A DNA stretch of 26,338 nt, taken from the NCBI GenBank assembly GCA_003478355.1, contig QUFC01000051.1, forward strand, positions 1 through 26,338, given 5' to 3'. This DNA comes from Lachnospiraceae bacterium AM48-27BH. GTDB taxonomy: Bacteria > Bacillota > Clostridia > Lachnospirales > Lachnospiraceae. This document shows positions 6,667 to 15,604 of this stretch, in pieces. The stretch's first letter is position 1. The number at the start of each line of letters is the position of its first letter. The position numbers were made by a program, and so were the translations under genes. The notes under the pieces were generated by a model. That model was not told the origin of the DNA, ran no database searches, and saw only the letters and a program-made list of their open reading frames with translations.

Positions 6667-7024
6667 GGCTTTCTGCCTCCTTGTTTTTCTGAAAAATCGT
6701 CATCATCCACAACACCTCTTCCGGCTCATGTACACGCTTCTGGATCGATCTCATATGATTCTGACCGCAGATGGTCCCTGTCACCTGGGTCTTCGTCCGC
6801 ACTGCATTTCCTGATACGGAACCATATTGCAAAGCTTCGCTCTTATTCTCCTCCTGTCCATACAGCCGCTCCACTGCATAATTCATTAAAAATAAGGATG
6901 TCTTGTCCAGATATTGACCATAAGCAGCACGGATCAAAACTGCCAGGGACAGAATCACCATGGACATGATATAGGACGCTTCCACCGTATAACTGGCCTG
7001 AATTTTCCAGATTTTTTCCTGCAT
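6617..7024 (-). CDS. TadE-like pseudopilin, small
   Basis: 135 aa. The N-terminus has the class III / pseudopilin pattern: a short basic leader, then QASYTVEASYIMSMVILSLAVLIRAAYG (residues ~9-36), with the Glu expected at +5 after a prepilin cleavage site followed by a long hydrophobic helix. The rest is a polar domain of unknown fold. It is probably a minor pilin-like component of the Flp/Tad secretion system, processed by the peptidase encoded next to it (36 nt upstream). The ribosome site is GGAGGAGGG. The last 50 nt overlap the DUF6382 start. Confidence 0.7.
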   Translation of the reverse strand: MQEKIWKIQASYTVEASYIMSMVILSLAVLIRAAYGQYLDKTSLFLMNYAVERLYGQEENKSEALQYGSVSGNAVRTKTQVTGTICGQNHMRSIQKRVHEPEEVLWMMTIFQKNKEAESHGGQLPQRNEEELSDD

Positions 7025-7060
7025 CTTATGCAGCCCTCCTCCCCGTCACTTTGCCAATTC

Positions 7061-7594
7061 TCACTGCATCAGTACATTCCAGACCTGAATAATGCCGGGG
7101 ACCAGACAACAGGTTAAAAACGGAATCGTCTCCTTCCATCGAACCGAAGGAGTTCCAGCTCTGTTCCATTGTCTCTTCATCAGCAGCGCCATTCCCCAGG
7201 CAGAAGAAATCGCAAGTGTCTCCAAAAACAGGACCAGCAGCTCCTTCCAATCCCAATAAAATGCAGACATAAGAAAAAACAAACCATCTCCACCACCCAT
7301 GGCTCCCCCGGTCAATTTTGCAAGGATCAGCAGCGCGGCTCCGATTCCTGCTGCTTTTCCGATTCTCACCATCTGGATCTTCACAATGTTCATCAGCAGG
7401 CTCACACGTTCTGCATCGATCCCGGTCTCCAGCATATCTTGATATCTCTCTCCTGCCATCAGACAACATCCGATCATTCCCGCTGCTGCACCGCACACCA
7501 TCCACATAACGCTCACCTGACGCTCTCTGAAATCCTGATACGCAGCCACAATCAGGAACACCATCCACAATATTTTCATACTCTGCTCCGCCAT
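7061..7594 (-). CDS. A24-family prepilin peptidase (TadV/CpaA-like)
   Basis: 177 aa from ATG 7594, chosen because AAGGAGG lies nine bases upstream; the frame is open further to 7699, but that part overlaps the preceding gene. Several hydrophobic segments are present. The two catalytic aspartates of aspartic prepilin peptidases are visible: Asp in AAYQDFRERQVS (~18) and the GxGD-type motif in GGAMGGGDGLFF (~97). It lacks the N-terminal Cys-rich methylase domain, as Tad-type peptidases do. It cleaves leader peptides of Flp and TadE/F-like pilins at the cytoplasmic face of the membrane. Confidence 0.87.
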   Translation of the reverse strand: MAEQSMKILWMVFLIVAAYQDFRERQVSVMWMVCGAAAGMIGCCLMAGERYQDMLETGIDAERVSLLMNIVKIQMVRIGKAAGIGAALLILAKLTGGAMGGGDGLFFLMSAFYWDWKELLVLFLETLAISSAWGMALLMKRQWNRAGTPSVRWKETIPFLTCCLVPGIIQVWNVLMQ

Positions 7595-7608
7595 CCACAG
7601 TTTCCTCC

Positions 7609-8555
7609 TTATTTTCCACCACCACAGTAGGAGCAGGGCCCCAGATATTCCACCTGTGACTTCGGCACTTCTCTCACATAGGCCGCCAGTGCACTGCATC
7701 CCTGATCACTGTGATATCGTTCTCCATAAGGCGTGATATACACCACAGCTCCATGTGACGCGCCGCACCGGTCACAGGGCTTATAGCGTGCTCCGTCCTT
7801 GCTGCGGTAAGCTCCAGATCCGCATAGAAAACCGCCTTTAATTCTGTACTCAGATAATGACAGGAACGGCTTACGTGGTACCTGGTACTGTCCCGGCCTA
7901 CATAGACCACCGCCTCGTCTGCATCCTGTCTGCCACCGGCTCCATCAACCGGTCCGTCCAGCCCTGTCCAGGCGTAACGGAAGCTGCGGTTCGTCTGTTC
8001 CACTGCTCTCACTCCCAACACCGGAAATGGCATCCGTACCTGATAATGGGCTATCAGATCAATGGTTTTTCCATCCTTCAATAACTGCGACTGCATCAGC
8101 GATAAATTCTGTATGGGCAAAGTTTCGGTCTTTTTCCGCACAAAAGCTTCCGCATAGGCCCAGGCGGCCGCTTCCGTCATTGGCTCCGATATCTGAGCTC
8201 CATTCCATGCCACACCTGCATTCTGACTAATATCTTCAGCAGTCACCTCCAGAATCTCCTGCACCTGTCTCTGGGTATTTAAGATTGGAAATGGCTGCAT
8301 CAGAATACACCCGGCAAATAAAAAGAGCGGTAGAACCAGCGCAGCTTCCACGGTCATACTGGCGGAGGCAGAAAAGGACACTCTTTTTCCGGATCTGGCT
8401 GTCATATTTTCAGGGAGTCGTACTTGGAGAGTTACGATTATTTTTTTTGGAAATTCACAAAAAACTTTATTTCTGCGTTTTGACTGCCGGTTGATCCAAT
8501 TTTTCATTTCAAAAGGAATATCTATGTCCGAATCATGTTTCCGGAAAAAGAGCAT
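7609..8555 (-). CDS. TadE-like pseudopilin with duplicated Cys motif, frameshifted
   Basis: ATG 8555 follows AAGGAGG. A 60-residue N-terminal extension precedes the pilin-type helix SMTVEAALVLPLFLFAGCIL (~66-85). In the first frame the protein runs to residue ~248 and then turns nonsensical, ending at 7674. The next frame continues sensibly (ARYKPCDRCGASHGAVVYI ... GPCSYCGGGK) to a TAA at 7609-7611 that overlaps the peptidase ribosome site. One base is missing near 7811-7815. The restored C-terminus has two tandem copies of a module, Y[VI]xxxGxRYHxxxxCxxL followed by PCxxCG, suggesting two small metal sites. It is part of the Tad operon, 35 nt after the DUF5702 gene. Confidence 0.75.
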
Positions 8556-8590
8556 CCCTTTCCACCTCCTTCCAATTTTCTTTTCTGATC

Positions 8591-10567
8591 TTAATAAGCT
8601 TTTGCCGCCTGGACCAGAAGCTCATAGCCCTCCTGACCTCCCACCAGCTTTTCCACAAATGGCAAGGCAAAAAAGACATGTTTTCCACAGCCCTTCACCT
8701 GAATATCCACATCACAGATGCAGTTTTCCAGACGAAATCCCGGCTCATCCTTCTGGATCACCGCCTGGACCACATCCATGATCCTGGTCTGCTTCTTCCC
8801 CTGGTCTACCGTAAATAACATCCATTTTAAATATTGCTCATAGTCCATTCCACGGCTGTTTTTCGGTTGTCCGGGTGTATGTTGGCCGGGTGTATCACCG
8901 GCCGTTCTGGCCGTTCTTCCCGTTCCCATACTTAAAAGCTCTTCCAGTGACAACTTCCACTCATCCGCTGACTTCCAAAGCGGCACATTTCCCCCAGCCA
9001 TGAGACAACGCACATCCTCCAGCGCCTCTCCCATGGCCCAGACCGTCATAATAAAACAGGTCATGACCTCCACAAGGGGCGCGATTCCTATGATTCCAGT
9101 GATCACTGCCGCCAGGCTTTGGGCTGCCTCCCGTTTCTCTGTATCTGATAAAATCTGGATCAGATTGATGCCTTGCCGGATCAGAAAAAGCTCACTGACT
9201 GTATTCTCCAGATTGGATCGGTCGTTATCCTTTCCGTGGAGCAGATATTCCAGCTGATATCTGCCGCCGTCATTTCCCGGAGAATGATCTGGAGAATGAT
9301 CCGGAGAATGATCCAACGCATGAGTTAAGAATTCTCCGCAGTATTCGTGGATCAGTACCCACTGGGCTCCATTTTTCCGTACCAGGCTTTCCTGAGTCTG
9401 GTTGGCATACCGCCCGGTGTTTCTGCCCCAGCTTTCCCCCGAAACAGCCATTCCATCTGGAAGGACCAGCTCTAACAGACTTCCCTTTACCATCCTGGAT
9501 ACCTGCTCCAAAGCCTGTTGTTTCTGTTCATCCTTTTTTCCCTTCTGAATGGTGAAAGCTGCGCTTCCATAGCCATTCCAATGCTCCCATGCCTCTGAAA
9601 GAGACAGTTTTTCCTCTTCTTCGTCTTCCTCGTCCCGCTGCTGTTCCCGCTCTTCATATTCCTGCTTCAGACGATCTACGATCTCCTCCGTTTCCCGTAA
9701 CCGCACTCCATTGGCTGCTGATAGTTCCATCTGGCTCTGGATCTGGCGATACCGCTCTCCATCAGAATCCACATAAGACCGGAATGGGTCCATCTGCTGC
9801 CGGAAAAGCATCTCCCTGTTTTCCTGCATATCCTCCGCCGCCTGATCCAATTCCTGTTCTCCATGCTCCAGAATCTTTCTCAATTTCTGTGTGCTCTTTT
9901 CATAAGCCCGGAACAGACCATCCATTCTGCTGTTTTCTTTCTGGAAACGCTTCGCCGCCTGCTCAAAGCCCTCCACATCATCCTGATCTAAAGCCAGGGC
10001 GATTTTCCCAGCCAGCTTCTCCTGATTCTCCACACAATCCGCCAGCCGTTCCACCGCACGTTCTACCTGTTTTACTTGGACGGACTGTCCTTCATAGGTA
10101 TCGGTCATCCCACCTGCGGCGGCAGCTTCTTTGATATCGTTCCAGAAATCCTCTCCTTTTTCCGGGGAGATCAGCAGCTGTTCCCAGATTCCGTATTTCA
10201 TATAGTCCAGAATCTCCCCCATCATCCGGTCACCGCCCTGGCTTCCCAGGGTTTTCTGACTGGTTACTGTAAGCGTCTGCAGTCTTATGGGATACCAGTT
10301 TTCGACCTCCCGATATCGGTTTACATAACTTTCAAGCTGTCTTTCCACGCCGGACATTTTCTGATATTCCACTCCAAACAATCGGTATTTTTTCCACAAT
10401 TCCCGATGATACTGGCCAAACAATGTATCTAAAGATCCATTTGCCGCAATCTGCAGATACACTCTGGAACCGGCACTTCTAGCTCCTTCCACCATGACAC
10501 AGATCAGGGCAGCTACACTCAATAAACACAGACTTAAAAATACGGTGATCTCCCCTCGTTTTTTCAA
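8591..10567 (-). CDS. DUF5702 (TadG-like) Tad-locus protein
   Basis: About 658 aa from a TTG at 10567, preferred because GGAAGGAGG lies eight bases before it; an in-frame ATG at 10600 lacks a site. It begins KKRGEITVFLSLCLLSVAALICVMVEGAR, the signature membrane N-terminus of DUF5702 proteins in clostridial Tad loci. A long coiled-coil/charged middle follows (~100-330, many Glu/Gln heptads, DEEDEEEEK). There is a DHSP tandem repeat near residues 423-434, a C-terminal hydrophobic segment (VITGIIGIAPLVEVMTCFIMTVWAM), and short repeats (RTARTAG; TPGQ twice) near ~570-585. Such proteins are thought to be secreted or envelope-anchored parts of the pilus assembly. It is the first intact gene of the surviving operon. 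Confidence 0.85.
   Translation of the reverse strand: MKKRGEITVFLSLCLLSVAALICVMVEGARSAGSRVYLQIAANGSLDTLFGQYHRELWKKYRLFGVEYQKMSGVERQLESYVNRYREVENWYPIRLQTLTVTSQKTLGSQGGDRMMGEILDYMKYGIWEQLLISPEKGEDFWNDIKEAAAAGGMTDTYEGQSVQVKQVERAVERLADCVENQEKLAGKIALALDQDDVEGFEQAAKRFQKENSRMDGLFRAYEKSTQKLRKILEHGEQELDQAAEDMQENREMLFRQQMDPFRSYVDSDGERYRQIQSQMELSAANGVRLRETEEIVDRLKQEYEEREQQRDEEDEEEEKLSLSEAWEHWNGYGSAAFTIQKGKKDEQKQQALEQVSRMVKGSLLELVLPDGMAVSGESWGRNTGRYANQTQESLVRKNGAQWVLIHEYCGEFLTHALDHSPDHSPDHSPGNDGGRYQLEYLLHGKDNDRSNLENTVSELFLIRQGINLIQILSDTEKREAAQSLAAVITGIIGIAPLVEVMTCFIMTVWAMGEALEDVRCLMAGGNVPLWKSADEWKLSLEELLSMGTGRTARTAGDTPGQHTPGQPKNSRGMDYEQYLKWMLFTVDQGKKQTRIMDVVQAVIQKDEPGFRLENCICDVDIQVKGCGKHVFFALPFVEKLVGGQEGYELLVQAAKAY
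8871..8928. repeat. Short coding repeats in DUF5702 gene
   Basis: CCGGGTGTAT occurs twice (near 8871 and 8888) and TGGCCGTTCT or GGCCGTTCTT copies lie at ~8901-8920, encoding TPGQ-TPGQ and RTARTA. It looks like a fast-evolving linker. Confidence 0.5.
9279..9314. repeat. Three tandem 12-bp units in DUF5702 gene
   Basis: GGAGAATGATC(C/T) is repeated three times in frame, encoding DHSP three times on the minus strand. A likely site of replication-slippage length variation that keeps the frame. Confidence 0.85.
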
Positions 10568-10698
10568 CTTCCACACCTCCTTCCCATCCATGAAATCCAT
10601 TTCAGATCAGCTTCGCTGATGGGATTTTTGCTTTCTGGCCTATGTGTTCTTACGGTCAGCGCAGCATGTGCGCAGACCTGCTGAATAGTTATCTCAAA

Positions 10699-10855
10699 TC
10701 AATAGACTTCCTTGGTCTGCTTATTGATCTCTTTAAAAATAGAATCCAACAATGTCCGGATCTGTTTCTTGAAAATGATCACCAATCCAATGAGCACCAC
10801 AATAAAATCCAGTACCTGCCCCGGAATGCTTGAAAATACTTTTCACATCTTTCAC
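10699..10855 (-). pseudogene. flp: Flp1-like pilin gene, frameshifted, at the edge of the recombinase element
   Basis: The minus-strand frame reads VLDFIVVLIGLVIIFKKQ followed by IRTLLDSIFKEINKQTKEVY and a stop at 10699-10701, the hydrophobic helix plus short amphipathic tail of Flp1-like pilins. The expected N-terminus (VKDVKSIFKHSGAG, from a GTG at 10853-10855 with GGAG upstream) lies in another frame. The two join near 10816, so one base is extra or two are missing. Flp is the major pilin subunit. It normally sits downstream of the Tad ATPase and platform genes; here those are absent and the recombinase module begins within about 50 nt. Most likely the pilus locus is inactive. Confidence 0.6.
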
Positions 10856-10869
10856 ATCACTCCGATGTG
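10843..10869. other. Candidate junction / attachment site of the recombinase element
   Basis: CACATC (10853-10858), five bases, then GATGTG (10864-10869) form a perfect 6-bp inverted repeat, and another CACATC lies at 10843-10848. It falls exactly where the Tad locus stops and the recombinase operon's terminator begins. Tn554-type elements recombine at short GATGTA-like cores, as I recall. The assignment is inference. Confidence 0.35.
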
Positions 10870-10895
10870 TAAATTATTTTTCTTTTTAATTTAGT

Positions 10896-10938
10896 AAAAA
10901 AGCAGGCTCTTGGATATCCTCTTGTCCAAAAGTCTGCT
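10896..10938 (-). terminator. Terminator of the recombinase operon
   Basis: On the minus strand, AGCAG-A-CTTTTGG pairs with CCAAGAG-C-CTGCT (12 pairs around one mismatch), followed by TTTTTTA. It lies 23 nt after the last TnpC-like stop codon and separates the module from the Tad remnants. Confidence 0.8.
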
Positions 10939-10960
10939 CTCTTACTTTATGTAAAATTAC

Positions 10961-11329
10961 CTATTTGCTTTCTTTCAACTTCTGATTTTCCTCTTCTAGT
11001 AATTCTATCTGCAGCTCTAGCTCTTTAATTCGTCTCTTGTATAAAATCATTTGTCTTTTCAGCTGTTTATTAACTTCCTCAGTTGCTCTATCAAAAATTG
11101 CCTTTTTAGGATTATAACATTCTCCCTGCTTCAATTGTGCCTCTTCTACCATTTGTTTGGCCTGCAAATTTCTATAAAAATAGCTCCTATCCACCCCTGC
11201 ATATTTTGCCAATGCAGTAATTGATATCCGCTCCTTTCTTCGAAGCATCGCATCAATCTCTCTCTGAATAATTTCTAAATTCTCTTTTTCTTGCTGTTTC
11301 TTGAGCCCTACGATTTTATCATACTTCAT
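10961..11329 (-). CDS. TnpC-like transposon accessory protein (third copy)
   Basis: 122 aa. An N-terminal winged/HTH-like segment, ERISITALAKYAGVDRSYFYRN (~35-56), is followed by a C-terminal leucine/glutamate coiled coil (~85-120). The pattern 'I[ST][IV][TS]xLxxxxGxxxxxFYxN' matches the DUF6262/TnpC family of Tn554-like elements, accessory factors that help the recombinases choose orientation or site. It starts MKYDKIVG, as its first paralogue starts MKYDKMIA. Its ATG overlaps the previous stop (ATGA). It is the last gene before the terminator. Confidence 0.75.
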   Translation of the reverse strand: MKYDKIVGLKKQQEKENLEIIQREIDAMLRRKERISITALAKYAGVDRSYFYRNLQAKQMVEEAQLKQGECYNPKKAIFDRATEEVNKQLKRQMILYKRRIKELELQIELLEEENQKLKESK

Positions 11330-11700
11330 TTAACATCACTCACACCTTCCTGTTGTATTCGCAAAAAATCTAACTCTGATTTTAGCTTTTGATTTTCTGC
11401 TTTCAACTTTATAATTTCGATTCTCATAGCTAACAATTTTTCCTTATACTCATCAAGGAGTTCCACTTCGTCTATGTTCATTTTATAGCTTTGATTTTGA
11501 ATATCAACAGCTTTATGTACTTCTTCTTTGATTTTTGGATTTCTGTAAAAAAACGAGTTAGATAAGCCTGTTCTTTTGCATAATCCGGAAACTGTAATCC
11601 TTTCGCCCTCATTACGCATTCTTTGAATTTCATCCATTGCCAGTTTTACTTTTTGCCTGCTTTTTTCCTGGCTCATTTCGATGATTTTATTTGCTTTCAT
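11326..11700 (-). CDS. TnpC-like transposon accessory protein (second copy)
   Basis: 124 aa. Begins MKANKIIEMSQEKSRQKVKLA. The HTH-like segment ERITVSGLCKRTGLSNSFFYRN (~33-54) is followed by a coiled coil (~75-115, KAENQKLKSELDFL). Paralogue of both neighbours, with the same architecture and clearly diverged sequence, so the triplication is old. It is coupled to the third copy by a 4-nt overlap. Confidence 0.75.
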   Translation of the reverse strand: MKANKIIEMSQEKSRQKVKLAMDEIQRMRNEGERITVSGLCKRTGLSNSFFYRNPKIKEEVHKAVDIQNQSYKMNIDEVELLDEYKEKLLAMRIEIIKLKAENQKLKSELDFLRIQQEGVSDVK

Positions 11701-11715
11701 CCTTAATCACAACCT

Positions 11716-12138
11716 TTATAGTTTTTTTAACAATGCAATTTCCTTTCGATCCAACCGTTTCTTCAGCGTGTCCACCTCTTTTTGAAGTATACTGCACTTT
11801 TGAAGAAGCTGCTCATTTTCAACCTTTAACCTTTGATTCTCTGACTGACAGCTGTTAAAATCTTTCTTCAATTCTTGAAAATTATGACCTGCAACATTTC
11901 TTTCTTCAGATGACTGCTGTACATCTATCCGCCGTGGCTGTTTAATAGCTTCCTCCAGTTTCTGACGGACTTGCTCATTCTTATAAAAAAATCCTCTTGA
12001 TAAACCTGTCCAACGAACCAATTCTGTTACAGAAATCGGCAGTCCTCTGGCACCCATATCATCTATTGCCCGAATCGCCTTTTTTATTTTCTGTTCACTC
12101 TCAGCTTTATTAACGGCTATCATCTTATCATATTTCAT
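11716..12138 (-). CDS. TnpC-like transposon accessory protein (first copy)
   Basis: 140 aa from the ATG at 12138; an ATG six bases earlier is also possible. 12138 gives the family-type start MKYDKMIA and a ten-base distance from AAAGGAG. The HTH-like part is LPISVTELVRWTGLSRGFFYKN. The C-terminal half is a long coiled coil (SENQRLKVENEQLLQKCS..), longer than in the other copies. It overlaps the end of the upstream recombinase gene by about 10 nt. Confidence 0.75.
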   Translation of the reverse strand: MKYDKMIAVNKAESEQKIKKAIRAIDDMGARGLPISVTELVRWTGLSRGFFYKNEQVRQKLEEAIKQPRRIDVQQSSEERNVAGHNFQELKKDFNSCQSENQRLKVENEQLLQKCSILQKEVDTLKKRLDRKEIALLKKL

Positions 12139-13660
12139 ATCCATCCCACTCCTTTACCACATCCATTAAAATCATATCGATTTTCTCTCTGACTGCCCTC
12201 GTTTCATCCGCCATTATCTTGTTCCCAATCTTTCGGTAATGATGTACACTTTGTAATGTTTTATGCCCCAAAAGCCTTGCGATCATCCAGTCGTCGATAT
12301 GCATCTCTGTCAGCTTTTTCCCATAACAATGTCGGAATGTATGTGTTCCAAAATTCAGCAGCTCTCCATTCTCATCCCGAATATCATTTTTCCTAATCAT
12401 CTGCATGACTCGATGTTGAAGCATGCTATACTGAAATGGTCTCGATAGATCCTCTTTTTTTACAAAAATATATTTTGTCTTTCCATAATGTTCCTCGGTA
12501 TAATCAATTGACTTTATAATAAGCTGTGCTATTTCATCACTAATTGCTTTTTCAAATGTGATTGATTTTACCTGCTCGATTCGTATAAAATATCGATTTT
12601 CTCTTATGCTCAAACAGTCCGTTTTTAGTGTAAGCGTATCCGAAATTCGTGTTCCCAGCAGCTGATGAAGGATTAATGCCCTCGCTATTTGTTCATCCAT
12701 CTGAAAAATGTTTTCATTCAGCTTCTTTACGGTTTCATCCGAATAAAACTTAAATAGATATCTTGGTGTGCTAGGAAAATCAGTACTTATAAATAGGTTT
12801 TTGATATCTTGCCTATCATAATGATTTCCCACATCTTCAATCACTCTTCGTAAGCCATATAAATCAGAGCGATAATTTTTCCTCTCTTTTGCCTCTGTCT
12901 GAAGATAGGTCAAATAGTTTTCCATAATATCCCGTGTCAAATCTAGTAATGATTTAATCTTGGGATACCTTAATGCCAGATATCTGCAAAACCTTTTAGT
13001 CGCTACCATTTCAGCCGTAATACTTCCTATTGCCATATATTTCAAATGCATAAAAACTACTGTTTTAACTTCTTTTCGGATTGTTATTTGACTGATTCCT
13101 TTAAAATTTATAGTCTTTACATTCTTTATCGGATTGCTGCGAAGAGGAAATTCAAACTTATCCAATTCCCACACATCTCTATCCTGTTCTAAGTACTCCT
13201 CATCCTTCTGAGAATACCTCAGAATCTTCTTCATATGCTTTACTATGCCAGGTGTTTCTGTTGCTACAATTTCATAAACGCTTCGATACTTCTTACTTGT
13301 AAGGGCATATCCCTGCTCCATCATCCAGCTCTTTAGCTGCAAAATAATCTTATTCTCATCCTCATATCTTAATGTTTTAATATTCTTTTTTATAAGAAAA
13401 TGCCGGATATTATTAAAATATAATATTTCGGACGCCAAACTACTTGGAGCAAGTTCCTTTCCCCTTTCCCATACAAAATCTTCCAGGAGCTTTCTTACTG
13501 CTTCTGATGGAAGTCCTTCCAGGTCGAAGTAACGTTCTTTCCGGACCCTCATTTTCTTTTTCTGTTCTTCTGTCGCATTCTTATAGCAGTCTAATTCATA
13601 GATATGTATCTTATTTTCCAGTTTTTTCACCCCGCTTCTTTGGAATAATCCCAGTTGCAA
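12128..13660 (-). CDS. Tyrosine recombinase, third of the trio
   Basis: 510 aa. Catalytic residues of phage-integrase type recombinases are all present: Arg338 (LLGTRISDTLTLK), His440 and Arg443 (THTFRHCYG), His466 (LLGHKTLQSV) and the nucleophile Tyr475 (VHHYRKIG). The long N-terminal ~300 residues are presumably core- and arm-binding. The start is uncertain: the frame opens with TTG at 13660 inside the previous gene, and a GTG at 13630 is an alternative; neither has a strong ribosome site, so translational coupling is likely. It is not the partner expected in plain Tn554, which has only two recombinases. Confidence 0.85.
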   Translation of the reverse strand: MQLGLFQRSGVKKLENKIHIYELDCYKNATEEQKKKMRVRKERYFDLEGLPSEAVRKLLEDFVWERGKELAPSSLASEILYFNNIRHFLIKKNIKTLRYEDENKIILQLKSWMMEQGYALTSKKYRSVYEIVATETPGIVKHMKKILRYSQKDEEYLEQDRDVWELDKFEFPLRSNPIKNVKTINFKGISQITIRKEVKTVVFMHLKYMAIGSITAEMVATKRFCRYLALRYPKIKSLLDLTRDIMENYLTYLQTEAKERKNYRSDLYGLRRVIEDVGNHYDRQDIKNLFISTDFPSTPRYLFKFYSDETVKKLNENIFQMDEQIARALILHQLLGTRISDTLTLKTDCLSIRENRYFIRIEQVKSITFEKAISDEIAQLIIKSIDYTEEHYGKTKYIFVKKEDLSRPFQYSMLQHRVMQMIRKNDIRDENGELLNFGTHTFRHCYGKKLTEMHIDDWMIARLLGHKTLQSVHHYRKIGNKIMADETRAVREKIDMILMDVVKEWDGYEI

Positions 13661-15587
13661 GAAGATTTTCTGTCTGATTGAAATATTCCATATTCGCCTG
13701 TTCGATCCGTTTAGGCATATAGTCTATATACTGCTTTGTCATATTTTCATTGTTATGCCCTAAGTAATCCCGAATCGTCTGAATGGACACTCCATCATCA
13801 TAGAAACTACTTGCCAATGTATGCCTGTAATCATGCGTTTTGAATGTTTCGCCCGAAATATATATTCCATACTTCTTACAACTTGCTTTGAATCCCTTAA
13901 CAAATGTGCCAATCCTATATGCCCCACCATCCTTTGAGTTGAAAAGGAAATCAGTGGATTTGATATGATGCTTTTTTATATAAATTTTCATAATTCGATA
14001 AAGCACCAATGAAATTGGTATCATTTTTTCCGCTTTCATTTTAATTTGATAAACCTTAATCCATGCATCTTCTCCATCCCAATAATATGCGTCTCCTTTT
14101 AATGTACATACCTCACTGATCCGTAATCCTGTTGCCCATAAATTTAGGAAAATAAGCCTTTGTACTTCTGGGAAAAACTTTAGCTTTTTTAATATTTCCA
14201 TATACTCATCTTCTTGAACACTTCGATCATGGTGATATGGGTAGACTTTCTGGCTGTAATAGTTTTGATCAAAAATTTGCCCCTTGATATGTCCTTTAAC
14301 ATTTAAGTATGCAAAAAATCGGTGAATATCAAATATCTGCCTGTTTACTGTTTCTGCCTTAATTTCCTGTTCCTGCAGGAGCTTGAAGTACTCTGCTATC
14401 TGTTCTTCCGTAATTTCACATATGGATTCTATTGTATTAAAGTAAACTAGAAATTTTTTAATGTAACACAATTGACTTCGTATATTTCCTAGTGCCAAAT
14501 CACTGATACCTACTTGATATTTCATATACTCTTGTAGCAATTCCCTGTTTCTCTCATTCGTCACTTCGTAAAAACTGAGTCGCTGAACAGGATTACTTGG
14601 GTTTACACGCTCTGGTGCAAAATTGAACCTTTCCATATACCAGACATTTGCATACCAGTGAATTTCTTTTCCACTCATAAATAGTATTTTGCGACTGTTA
14701 TCCACAATCTGCATACTGTTCTTCACATTTACAACTTTCCTGGCTACAATTGTTTCCAATTTCTTTATTTGCTCCAGTTCAAGACGCTCGATATCATCAA
14801 TTCCTTCCTCTATGCAAAACTCATACATCCACCTTAAAGGAAGTAGATAACGCACTCTGCGATCCTTGCTGTCTTTTATATTCCTCAAGGCATAGCATAA
14901 AATCTGAAAAATTTGCCTTTTTAAATTTTCTGACGCCTTTTGGCTAAAATCCCATACCAGTTCGCTTTTATCCTGGATATAATCAAAATCTGACCCTATG
15001 TCCTGATCTGGTATGTAGGGAAGAAAAATCACTTGCCCTTCATACTTGAGCTGTTCTTTGTTTCTTCCAGAAAGTGTTTCCATTTCTTTTCGGATGTCAA
15101 ACTGTTTGATCCGATCCAATGTCTTCAAATATTCAAGGCTTTTAGAGAAAGTTTTTGTCCTACGTAACTCACTTTCATACAGTTCTCTGGTTCTATAATC
15201 AATTTCCCTTACATGATGAATTCCCTGCCGTATCAAAAAATTCCTAACATTTCCTTTCAAGCGTTCTTGCACTGTATTGCACCGCTCAATTTCATCCAGC
15301 AATTCTTTATACTCATTCCGGATAAGTGCCTTCTGCAAATTTCTCAAGAATCCAGTTCGCTCAAACACCTGTTTCTTTGTAAAGCTCCCCGTTTCATGCA
15401 AAAAGATTTTATAATTACGGAAATCCTGTTCTTCTATAAGAAAAACATCATATATTCCTACACCTTTTAGATAAGACTCTGCACACTCCCAGTATGTACT
15501 CGGTACATTTATATCCGTTGTCAACTGGTTATGAAGATAATCCGCTTTATCCTGTGATTCCGTATTCAATAATCTTAATGCAGGCAC
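13611..15587 (-). CDS. tnpB: TnpB-like large tyrosine recombinase
   Basis: 658 aa, close to the ~630 aa of Tn554 TnpB. The C-terminal catalytic domain has Arg489 (ATGLRISEVCTLKG), His585 and Arg588 (THDYRHTLAS), His611 (YLGHNNENM) and Tyr620 (TKQYIDYMP). The N-terminal two thirds contain DNA-binding-type helices. The gene starts 17 nt after the stop of the first recombinase and its end overlaps the third by 50 nt, so all three were selected as one unit. It cuts and joins DNA through a covalent 3'-phosphotyrosine. Confidence 0.87.
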   Translation of the reverse strand: MPALRLLNTESQDKADYLHNQLTTDINVPSTYWECAESYLKGVGIYDVFLIEEQDFRNYKIFLHETGSFTKKQVFERTGFLRNLQKALIRNEYKELLDEIERCNTVQERLKGNVRNFLIRQGIHHVREIDYRTRELYESELRRTKTFSKSLEYLKTLDRIKQFDIRKEMETLSGRNKEQLKYEGQVIFLPYIPDQDIGSDFDYIQDKSELVWDFSQKASENLKRQIFQILCYALRNIKDSKDRRVRYLLPLRWMYEFCIEEGIDDIERLELEQIKKLETIVARKVVNVKNSMQIVDNSRKILFMSGKEIHWYANVWYMERFNFAPERVNPSNPVQRLSFYEVTNERNRELLQEYMKYQVGISDLALGNIRSQLCYIKKFLVYFNTIESICEITEEQIAEYFKLLQEQEIKAETVNRQIFDIHRFFAYLNVKGHIKGQIFDQNYYSQKVYPYHHDRSVQEDEYMEILKKLKFFPEVQRLIFLNLWATGLRISEVCTLKGDAYYWDGEDAWIKVYQIKMKAEKMIPISLVLYRIMKIYIKKHHIKSTDFLFNSKDGGAYRIGTFVKGFKASCKKYGIYISGETFKTHDYRHTLASSFYDDGVSIQTIRDYLGHNNENMTKQYIDYMPKRIEQANMEYFNQTENLLATGIIPKKRGEKTGK

Positions 15588-15604
15588 ATGCTTCTCCTCC
15601 TTCC

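Noticed and set aside
5332..6969. Several plus-strand Pro/Ser/His-rich open frames opposite the Tad genes
   Set aside because: They are antisense shadows of GC-skewed codons, without ribosome sites and with no family resemblance.
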